Virus record (IMG/VR): IMGVR_UViG_3300048927_000157 | Coordinates: 96,269-160,268 of that record | DNA from: a virus | DNA length: 64,000 nucleotides | Reading direction: 5' to 3' (one strand) | In this document: in pieces, positions 52,427-59,411 of the stretch | Position numbering within the stretch: the first letter of the stretch is position 1 | Layout of the letters: each line of letters starts with the position of its first letter | Notes under the pieces: generated by a model | What the model was told of the DNA's origin: nothing | Seen by the model: the letters and a program-made list of their open reading frames with translations, nothing else | Databases searched by the model: none | Position numbers and translations under genes: made by a program

Positions 52427-54460
52427 TTAATCTTCGGCTACCTCAGTACTACCAAATGCTTGTACACCTGGAAGTCCTGCACCAGCAGCTAAGGCATTAA
52501 CCAGGTCTTCTACATCTTGGTGTCTACCTAACTCAACGTTAACGTGGTAGTCGATGTACTCATCCTTGACAGATGTAAGTCCTTGGCTGAAGTTTCTTCT
52601 TCTGATGGTAATTGCATAGTCTACAAACTGTGCATCTAAATCAATTAGATTAGACTCATTACCAGTAAGAATTCTACCCATGTAGTTGTAATCAATATGC
52701 ATACCTGAGAAGAATGCTCTTGATACTTTTTCTTCATCTAACATGTTACCAGCAACGTGAGTTCTTGGTTTCCATCTAGTGATATAATCTACATTGAAAG
52801 GAGTATCCTTAATGTTTCTTGCAAAGTTAACACCTAGATTGAAGTCTCTGATGTATCCCCCTGAAGCTTGGATCTTAACTGAATCCTCAGTGTATCCGAT
52901 TTTATCTCTTAGGCATTCTCCAGAAGCTAATTTGAACTTCTTACCTTTAAGTCTAATTCCATATAGTCCACCTACTCCACTGATTTGAGTGAAATCTTCT
53001 TTCCACTGATGTCCATCGAAGCTTGCTGGAGCTTGGCTCTTGAACAAGTCAACGAAAATGATTGAACACTCAGTTCCTAAGAAGTTTGTTGGAACAGTAG
53101 TTCTATATTGTCTTTGGCATCCTCCTGTTACACCTGTTTCAGTGATTGTTAGGTTAGGGAAAGCAACTTGTAACTCTGCAAGTCTTGATTGTCCACACTC
53201 ATTATCTGGTAGGTTAATGATGTAGTTTTGAGTTGTAGCTGTTACAGTCTCTCCTGTTGCCCATGTTGCTGTAGTAACAGTTCCGTTTTCACAGATAGGA
53301 AGAATGTCATTTACAAATTCTACAATTGCTGTAGGGTTTGCAGTCATGAAAGTAGTGATTTCTGCATCAGTTAATGCATTGTCAACTACTACAGTATAGA
53401 ATCCTACACCATATTCTTGTCCATCAGCTTTTTTAGCTGTACCTGCAACGGCTCCTGGAAGACCTTGGATAACTGAAGTTTGATCTGCACCATCATCTTC
53501 TAGAGATACTGCATATAAAAGACCTCCTGGCAGCTCAGTGTATCCTGCTGGACAATCCTCACACCCTTTCATAATTGAAGGAAGAGTTTGAGTGAATGCT
53601 GCTGGAGCTGTAGCTGGAGTTGTTGTAGTACCAGTTTTAGCTACTTGGTAAGTAGAGATAGGTCCTTTTCTTGAAACTCTAATTACTTGTAAGTCTCCGT
53701 ACTGTTGTTGAACTAATGCTAATGCACCAGCATCACCAGTATCACACACTTGTAGTGTAAATAAAGTTGAAGTTGTAGTTCCTGTTCTATTTAATCCTTC
53801 TAATTGAATAACTGGAGTAACCTCTGCAAAAGTTTCGAATGGTACTCCCATAACATCATAATCTCTGATGTAGTCAACAGCTCCTAAGATAATAGGTAAC
53901 ATGTCAACTGGAGCACAAAGATCCTGAGTTGGTGAACACTGATCTGGTAAAAGAGCAGGAGCAGATAATGGAACTGTTAATCCTAGAATTCCTTCTGGAG
54001 CACCAATATATTCTAAAGCTCTACCTGTAAGTTCAATGTAAATCTCTTTCTCATCTCCAGGAATAAGTTGGATTGAAGTTGTAGGGTCGATACCATTGTA
54101 ACCAATGACAAGCTCGTCTACTACCTGATCCTTTCTTTTAGGAACAGATACTCTTACATCCAATACATCCTTAATATGGAAAGGAAATGAACTGTATTTT
54201 TTGTCTGAAACACTTCTAACACCTGGAATACTTCCTGGTCCGTTGTGTCCTAGTTTTAATTCATATGAAGCTTCTCCCCTAGGAAACTTGTTAATTGGAC
54301 CACCTTTGAAAGATTCAACAGCTACAGAACCTCTTGGAGTCTGCTTAGTCACATCGAAAATACCAAATTGTCCTTCAGCAAGGTTCAAAGAGAAACCATT
54401 TTTCATTACAGATCCTCCTAATACAAAGAAAGGTCTGTCCCAAGGTTTGTGTATTGCCAT
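52427..54460 (-). CDS. Abundant virion structural protein (677 aa)
   Basis: Large beta-rich protein with no membrane segments. The N-terminus (MAIHKPWDRPFFVLGG, then NLAEGQFGIFDV) and the C-terminal part (FNVDYITRWKPRTHVAGNML; YIDYHVNVELGRHQDVEDLV) look like a capsid-associated or tail structural protein. Its middle (residues about 260-460) has three similar Thr/Pro-rich inserted parts with CEDC and CENGTV cysteines. The same 22-nt leader as the capsid gene lies 11 nt upstream of the ATG, and a strong terminator ends the gene, so very high expression is likely. It may be an auxiliary capsid or major tail protein. I cannot tell which from sequence alone. Confidence 0.6.
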   Translation of the reverse strand: MAIHKPWDRPFFVLGGSVMKNGFSLNLAEGQFGIFDVTKQTPRGSVAVESFKGGPINKFPRGEASYELKLGHNGPGSIPGVRSVSDKKYSSFPFHIKDVLDVRVSVPKRKDQVVDELVIGYNGIDPTTSIQLIPGDEKEIYIELTGRALEYIGAPEGILGLTVPLSAPALLPDQCSPTQDLCAPVDMLPIILGAVDYIRDYDVMGVPFETFAEVTPVIQLEGLNRTGTTTSTLFTLQVCDTGDAGALALVQQQYGDLQVIRVSRKGPISTYQVAKTGTTTTPATAPAAFTQTLPSIMKGCEDCPAGYTELPGGLLYAVSLEDDGADQTSVIQGLPGAVAGTAKKADGQEYGVGFYTVVVDNALTDAEITTFMTANPTAIVEFVNDILPICENGTVTTATWATGETVTATTQNYIINLPDNECGQSRLAELQVAFPNLTITETGVTGGCQRQYRTTVPTNFLGTECSIIFVDLFKSQAPASFDGHQWKEDFTQISGVGGLYGIRLKGKKFKLASGECLRDKIGYTEDSVKIQASGGYIRDFNLGVNFARNIKDTPFNVDYITRWKPRTHVAGNMLDEEKVSRAFFSGMHIDYNYMGRILTGNESNLIDLDAQFVDYAITIRRRNFSQGLTSVKDEYIDYHVNVELGRHQDVEDLVNALAAGAGLPGVQAFGSTEVAED

Positions 54461-54471
54461 TTTTAAAAATT

Positions 54472-54493
54472 AATTATTAATTGTTTGTTGTTT
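54472..54493 (-). repeat. 22-nt translation leader, copy 1 (677-aa gene)
   Basis: Minus strand core AACAACAAACAATTAATAAT, identical over 22 nt to the leader of the capsid gene, placed 11 nt before the ATG. It overlaps the stop codon of the upstream 222-aa gene (54492-54494), and no promoter is present here, so this looks like a translation-enhancing element inside the operon. Confidence 0.75.
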
Positions 54494-55160
54494 ATAATTT
54501 TGAATTTACCCTATTAATATCAACTTGAACTTTATTTAGATTCTCATTGTTAATATCAAAAGATGTTGCTACCATTGAAATGATTCTATTGACAATTTTG
54601 TCATCGAATTCAGGTTCTGAGTTGAAGGACTGTCTGCCCTGTTCATCAATATAACCCTCCAAATCAAATTTTCTAGGATACCTGTAGTAAATTAATTCTA
54701 CATTGTCTACTTTAAAATCTTTTTTGAAGACTACAATCGAGTTGTCTCTAATGGTATATGGTGTTTCTCTGTAAGGAAATGAGGGTTCATTGTTTACATC
54801 AAACAAAACTTCCTCAGTATTCTCTGATTTAATACCCACAGGTAAAAGATAATCAGAGCAGCCCCCAGATGAGGCTTTAATTTTTACATTGGAAAATGCA
54901 AAAAAAGTATCTTTATCAGGTAAACTAAAAGAGGAAAAGTTTTGAGTTTCCTCCTTTAGTGTTAATTTTTCAGGTTTAAGTAAGATCTGGATGTCCTGAA
55001 TATCAAAAGTATTTCTCTTCTGAAGACAGTATTCTATAAACTTACTTTCTTCTTCTCTATAAATGGAAACTGCTCTGGCTCTATCTAAAGCTATAGAACC
55101 ATTGTTTAGGTTCTTGTTTGTTTTCTCCAACATTCTTTGATAGATTAACTCAGGGTGCAT
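54492..55160 (-). CDS. Head-tail adaptor or ring-like protein (222 aa)
   Basis: The sequence begins with a helix (HPELIYQRMLEKTNKNLNNG) and ends with VELIYYRYPRKFDLEGYIDEQG and PEFDDKIVNRIISMVATSF. That combination (V-x-L-x-Y-Y-R-x-P-x-x-x-D, then P-E-F-D-D and a helix) is typical of neck adaptor or ring proteins just after the capsid genes. The start overlaps the 315-aa stop by one base. It is probably a collar protein attached to the portal ring. Confidence 0.65.
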   Translation of the reverse strand: MHPELIYQRMLEKTNKNLNNGSIALDRARAVSIYREEESKFIEYCLQKRNTFDIQDIQILLKPEKLTLKEETQNFSSFSLPDKDTFFAFSNVKIKASSGGCSDYLLPVGIKSENTEEVLFDVNNEPSFPYRETPYTIRDNSIVVFKKDFKVDNVELIYYRYPRKFDLEGYIDEQGRQSFNSEPEFDDKIVNRIISMVATSFDINNENLNKVQVDINRVNSKL

Positions 55161-56107
55161 TATTCCAGTTCTTTATAGATTTGTGTTTTAATATCTTTTA
55201 AACTTGGTCTAGTAGCCAAGTTCATAGCTGCTGTTTTTAGGTCTGCTCCTAATGGATTTTCCTTGAAGCTGTACTCTCCACCGATTTTAACAACTTTGTT
55301 GCTTCCAGATAATTCAAGTAGGTGTCCGAATAAAACTACCTCTTCTAGACCTGCTTTTTTAGAGATCTTATCTACAACTCTTAAGAAGTCATCAACATTC
55401 TTAACGTCATCATTAATCCAATCGTGGAATAAAGCTTGGAAGGTTGAGTCTTGTGTATTAGCATCTAGGTTATCTGATCCAGACATTCTAGCAAACTTAA
55501 GACAAGAAACTAATTTGTTTTTCTCAGAAGTAAGCATTAAAGCAAATGAAGTCATTGCCTTCATATAGTTCTGAGTTCTTTCGTTTCTCTTCTTAGAAGT
55601 AACTTCTTTATCTTCTACACAGAATTGTGACTCGTTAAACATAGGGTTACCTACAGACTCTTTAGGTGTTAGTTCAAATCCTAAAATGGCAATATAAAGA
55701 GCTAATAAATCATCAATGTTTTCTGTGTTGAATATTTTACCTTCAAAAAGGTCATAGCTATATTCTTCCCAGAAGTCACTGTTCTTATTATCTAAAATAC
55801 CATCTCCGTGAACTAATTCGTATGGCTCAACAATATGTTGTTGAAGCATTCTAATCTTTTGCTCTCTAGCAGACTTGTCTAAATTAGAGTAGCAAGGTGA
55901 TTGGGTATAGAAACCAGTATCGAAAACTTTCTTTGCTTTATCAAATCTACAACCTGCTGAGTTTCCCATAAACTCTACTGGAACCTTAGTCGAACCATGT
56001 TCTCTAAGCCCTGTAACAGCATTGGAATCAGGTTTGTCAATTACTTTATAAAGTGAGTTTTCTTTGATCTTTAATCCGTTAACCTCTATGATTACATTAT
56101 CTGACAT
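55160..56107 (-). CDS. Unknown structural protein after the capsid gene (315 aa)
   Basis: Not recognised. It has an MSDNVIIEVNGLKIKEN start like the fibre N-termini, a helical body (TQNYMKAMTSFALMLTSEKNKL; NVDDFLRVVDKISKKAGLEEVV) and an amphipathic C-terminus (LATRPSLKDIKTQIYKEL). No enzyme motif. It opens the 315-222-677 operon, driven by two tandem promoters. By position it may be a capsid-associated or head-completion protein. Confidence 0.6.
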   Translation of the reverse strand: MSDNVIIEVNGLKIKENSLYKVIDKPDSNAVTGLREHGSTKVPVEFMGNSAGCRFDKAKKVFDTGFYTQSPCYSNLDKSAREQKIRMLQQHIVEPYELVHGDGILDNKNSDFWEEYSYDLFEGKIFNTENIDDLLALYIAILGFELTPKESVGNPMFNESQFCVEDKEVTSKKRNERTQNYMKAMTSFALMLTSEKNKLVSCLKFARMSGSDNLDANTQDSTFQALFHDWINDDVKNVDDFLRVVDKISKKAGLEEVVLFGHLLELSGSNKVVKIGGEYSFKENPLGADLKTAAMNLATRPSLKDIKTQIYKELE

Positions 56108-56129
56108 AAATTGTGATTTTATTTTCTTG

Positions 56130-56163
56130 CAAAAATAAGAAAAATTTATGACTTAGACAAAAA
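56130..56163 (-). promoter_or_regulatory. Proximal promoter of the 315-222-677 operon
   Basis: Minus strand: TTTTTG ending at 56158, 20 bp, TATTTTTG at 56137-56130. The spacer holds TAAGTCATAAA and TTTTTCT, similar to the cargo-gene promoters. The ATG at 56107 lies about 16 nt after the predicted start. Confidence 0.75.
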
Positions 56164-56209
56164 GATAAAATTAATTATTAATTTCACCAAGAAGCTAACT
56201 TTCTAGATA

Positions 56210-56241
56210 CAAAGATACAACAATAAATTGCTAAATACAAA
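56210..56241 (-). promoter_or_regulatory. Distal promoter of the 315-222-677 operon
   Basis: Minus strand: TTTG (56241-56238), 20 bp, TATCTTTG (56217-56210). It lies about 80 bp upstream of the proximal promoter, giving a tandem pair for the operon that ends in the abundant 677-aa gene. The remaining bases between 56242 and 56284 show only A/T-rich sequence. Confidence 0.65.
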
Positions 56242-56284
56242 TACCTAAAATTATATAAAAAGTATAAAAATTTTTCTTAAAAAC

Positions 56285-56314
56285 AAAAAATTCCCTAAGT
56301 TGCCCTAGGGAATT
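56285..56314 (-). terminator. Terminator of the major capsid protein gene
   Basis: Minus strand AATTCCCTA (56314-56306), 8-nt loop, TAGGGAATT (overlapping the T-run), then TTTTT. It is placed 15 bp after the capsid stop codon. Confidence 0.85.
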
Positions 56315-56329
56315 CAATATGGGTGTTTA

Positions 56330-58030
56330 TTATCTTTTTAATTCGATGATAACAAATCTACTGATATCTTTAACCCATCCTGCTGAAACAGAGTGACACC
56401 AGAATTCTCTAGCCATATGTTTCAATGATGATGAAATGTCAGTTGCTTTGTTTGGAGACCATCTACCTTCTGAGTAACCCATGAAGTAACCTTCACCCTC
56501 TGGTTTCACGTAGTAAATGTTAGCTCTAGAGTTTCCTCCTGCCATAAGTCTAGCATCTCCACCGATAGTTTTACTAACGTCAGCATACTCTTGGTCTAGA
56601 ACGTCCCAGATAACTGCTGAGTAAGATGAATCTGCATATCCTTCTTCTCCAAAGAATCCTCTAGATCCTCTATCAGTTAAAGGTTGGTAATCCAATGATG
56701 GATCGTGTTCAACTTCTACCCAACCAATTCCAGGGAATAAAGCCTCAACGAATCTAACAGGGTTAACTCTTAGTTCTGTTAAGCTACCTCCAGTAACTGG
56801 GTTAGATGGTAATGTTCTTTCATAACCGTTGAACATTGCTAAGTTACCTACTTGTCTAAGAGCTTCCTCTTGGATAAGTCTCATGATGTTGTCATAAGCC
56901 ATAGATCCTGCTTTGAATCTGATTCTTCTTTGGTCAAGAGGAACAGTTCTTCTGAATCTGTATAAGAAAGCCATAGCTTGTCTTAAGTGACTGATTGAGA
57001 TAGCACCTGGCTTAGCATACTTGATAATTCTACCTCTTCTAATTTGGTGATAGATACCTTCATTTAATCTCTTAGTACCGTTGATGTTGTTAATCAATGC
57101 ACCTTTTTGGAAGATTAATGAATAAGCTTCTAATCTCATCAATTCTAGAACGGCTAATCTTTCAAGAACAGCTCCGATTCTCACGGTTCTCATATCTAGT
57201 TTTCCTTCTCTTAGTCTACCTACGTAGAACATATCTAAAGGCTTACCATTCTCATCTTTTTCAATAGTTTCGGCTTCTCTCATCCATTGGTCGATGTAGT
57301 CTCTACTTGATAAAGTAGCTCCCATGAAGTCTCTACTATTTGCATAGTAAGTATAGTAAGTCTCAACACCTCTGTGGTTACCTAATCTAAACTCACATTT
57401 AATTGTTCCGTTAGTGTCAGGTGACTGGATGTTAGAGAAGTCTGTTGAATACTCTCCTAAAGAGTGTCCTATTTTGAAGTACTGGATACCAGCTTTTAGC
57501 TTATCAATTGGGAACCAAGCTGCTGAATTGTTATCTACTAAAGTTACCCAGTGTACCCAAGAATCTCCTTCTTGTGTAACGTGTCTATCTTCAGATACAA
57601 TCACTTGTGATCCGTGGAAAGCATCATATGTTAAAATGTCTCCTTTTGTATAAGGCTGATCTAATTTCAATGGGAATAAAGTTCCATCAATACCTGGAGC
57701 TTCAGAGTAATCAGAAGTGTCTTCAGTAGTATAAACTCCTGATTTTTTCTTAGTTACTGGAAGGTCGTAAGTAAATGAACCGTTTACACCATTAACCTCA
57801 AGAATAGCTTTATCTTTAAAGAAATTCTTATACATAGGTAATGGCTTAGCACCCATATTTTCATATAGGTTAATTAATCCCAAATGTCTCTCATTAGGGT
57901 CTTCCTGATACCACTTGCTCATTGAAGAGATATCTTCCCAACCCATGTGTTTAATTCTCTTTCCATTAGTATAACCGATCACATAGTCACCGTTTATTAC
58001 TCTTGGAACACCACTAGCTTGTAAACTCAT
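56330..58030 (-). CDS. Major capsid protein (566 aa)
   Basis: Position (after portal and a scaffold-like gene, before neck proteins), size and the terminator directly after it indicate the major capsid protein. The sequence fits an HK97-type fold of the crAss-like kind: an N-arm region, a long spine-helix region (LERLAVLELMRLEAYSLIF), an RRTVPLDQRRIRFKAG segment, and a beta-rich C-terminus ending WCHSVSAGWVKDISRFVIIEL. A tri-basic run and acidic loops occur around residues 330-350. The 22-nt A/C/T leader is 10 nt upstream of ATG, as in the 677-aa gene. It follows the 405-aa gene without a promoter, so both come from the promoter at 59297. Confidence 0.85.
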   Translation of the reverse strand: MSLQASGVPRVINGDYVIGYTNGKRIKHMGWEDISSMSKWYQEDPNERHLGLINLYENMGAKPLPMYKNFFKDKAILEVNGVNGSFTYDLPVTKKKSGVYTTEDTSDYSEAPGIDGTLFPLKLDQPYTKGDILTYDAFHGSQVIVSEDRHVTQEGDSWVHWVTLVDNNSAAWFPIDKLKAGIQYFKIGHSLGEYSTDFSNIQSPDTNGTIKCEFRLGNHRGVETYYTYYANSRDFMGATLSSRDYIDQWMREAETIEKDENGKPLDMFYVGRLREGKLDMRTVRIGAVLERLAVLELMRLEAYSLIFQKGALINNINGTKRLNEGIYHQIRRGRIIKYAKPGAISISHLRQAMAFLYRFRRTVPLDQRRIRFKAGSMAYDNIMRLIQEEALRQVGNLAMFNGYERTLPSNPVTGGSLTELRVNPVRFVEALFPGIGWVEVEHDPSLDYQPLTDRGSRGFFGEEGYADSSYSAVIWDVLDQEYADVSKTIGGDARLMAGGNSRANIYYVKPEGEGYFMGYSEGRWSPNKATDISSSLKHMAREFWCHSVSAGWVKDISRFVIIELKR

Positions 58031-58040
58031 TTGTTACTTA

Positions 58041-58062
58041 AATTATTAATTGTTTGTTGTTT
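58041..58062 (-). repeat. 22-nt translation leader, copy 2 (major capsid gene)
   Basis: Minus strand core AACAACAAACAATTAATAAT, identical to the copy at 54472-54493, 10 nt before the capsid ATG. There is no -7 box between this leader and the upstream gene. Confidence 0.75.
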
Positions 58063-58068
58063 GTTTTA

Positions 58069-59286
58069 TTATAGCTTACTTAGGTCAAGTAAGTAAGGAT
58101 CGTTTTTTGTAGTTGATTGTTCTGGAACTGTAAGATTTGTTGTTCTTCCCTTAGGAATAAGAGCTACTTTTCTAAGAGTATTTTTTCTTTCCTCTTTAAT
58201 AAGCTCATCAGCTTTTTTCTTAATGAATTCCTGTTTGTTGGTTACAAACATAAGTAAATCAACAGCATCAATAGGATTTTTTCTGAAATTCTCAATGTAG
58301 ACATCAAGTTCAAAATCTCCCTGAGGTGTTTGTTTAGTAGCTATATCTAAAAGCTTTCTTCTATGAGTGTCAGAAACCTGCTGATCTTTTAATACACTGT
58401 CTAATGTACCTCTGTAGGTTTTTAAAGCTGCCTTGAAGTCTTGCTCTTGTTTAATAGCTAATTCTTCCTGCTCTATGATACTTTGATTAAAAGCTACATC
58501 TAATTGTTCTTTAGATTCCAAAGCTTTTTCTTCCAGAATTCCTTTAAGCTCGTAGGCATTGATTAAATCCTTAGCCATACCATCTTCAATTCCTTGAGCC
58601 TTAAATCTTAAATAACACATGGCTTTTTGACCTGTGGGATCATTTAGATTGATTGTCTCAATAGGATGTTTAACTTGTTGGTAAGTTTCAAGTGCTTGCT
58701 GAACATTACCTCCATGTTTTTCAATGTTGATTAGTTTCTTAGTAAATTCGGATACACCATTAACATCAATAGAAGAAGATTTCATTTCTTCTTTAAGGTC
58801 TTCTTGGTGTTTTCTAATAAGGAAAAGTAAAGACTCCTTATCTATTTCCATTTCCTCAAAAGGAACGTCTCCATCTGGAGTTTCAAATGAACCAATTTCT
58901 GGAAGAATTCCCTCAGAAATTAAATCTTGTAGAATAGACTTGTAGTTAGTTTCTCCAGACGTTGGAATAATGTCATCACCATCTGTAGTGACTCCTTCAT
59001 CTAAAGCATTTAATCCTTCTAATCCTGTAACATCTTCTGTTACTGTAGGTTGAGTAACTACTTCTGTAGTAGTTGTTGTTGTTCCTTCTGGTTTTACAGG
59101 TTCTACTGGCTCAGTAGGATCTGTTGTTAAGTTGACATTATCTAGTGGAATATAGTCCTCATCACCATCTCCTGGCTTAAGTCCCAAATCTTCTAGACTT
59201 AAAAATGTTCCTATGTTTTCTACTATTTGACTATTGCCTAAACTCTCTAATCCAGAAAAATCTTCTGTAAGGTGGTTTTCTTCCAT
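58069..59286 (-). CDS. Scaffold-like acidic protein (405 aa)
   Basis: The first 150 residues are strongly acidic and disordered (LGLKPGDGDEDYIPLD; EPVEPVKPEGTTTTTTEVVT). The central part is helical (EEMKSSSIDVNGVSEFTKKL; LEEKALESKEQLDVAFNQ) and the C-terminus is basic (EERKNTLRKVALIPKGRTTN). An acidic N-terminus with helical body and basic C-terminus just before the capsid gene is the usual layout of a phage scaffold. No protease motif is visible. The predicted leader is only about 5 nt long. Confidence 0.65.
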   Translation of the reverse strand: MEENHLTEDFSGLESLGNSQIVENIGTFLSLEDLGLKPGDGDEDYIPLDNVNLTTDPTEPVEPVKPEGTTTTTTEVVTQPTVTEDVTGLEGLNALDEGVTTDGDDIIPTSGETNYKSILQDLISEGILPEIGSFETPDGDVPFEEMEIDKESLLFLIRKHQEDLKEEMKSSSIDVNGVSEFTKKLINIEKHGGNVQQALETYQQVKHPIETINLNDPTGQKAMCYLRFKAQGIEDGMAKDLINAYELKGILEEKALESKEQLDVAFNQSIIEQEELAIKQEQDFKAALKTYRGTLDSVLKDQQVSDTHRRKLLDIATKQTPQGDFELDVYIENFRKNPIDAVDLLMFVTNKQEFIKKKADELIKEERKNTLRKVALIPKGRTTNLTVPEQSTTKNDPYLLDLSKL

Positions 59287-59296
59287 TTTATGTTTG

Positions 59297-59328
59297 CAAA
59301 TTTAAGATTAATTAACGTAATTTCAAAA
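59297..59328 (-). promoter_or_regulatory. Promoter of the scaffold and capsid genes
   Basis: Minus strand: TTTTG ending at 59324, 19 bp, TAAATTTG at 59304-59297. The ATG at 59286 comes only 11 bases after the end of the -7 box, so the mRNA should be almost leaderless. Confidence 0.75.
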
Positions 59329-59360
59329 TATGTAAAAATTTATCATAATTTTAAAATTAA

Positions 59361-59400
59361 ATGTTAGGGATAAAATTTTTTATTATATATCCCTTAACAT
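59361..59400 (-). terminator. Terminator-like hairpin after the portal gene
   Basis: Minus strand ATGTTAAGGGAT (59400-59389) pairs with ATCCCTAACAT (59371-59361), with one bulged base, around an A/T-rich loop, followed by TTTAATTTT. The T-run is interrupted, so termination may be partial. Confidence 0.6.
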
Positions 59401-59411
59401 TTTTTATTATT

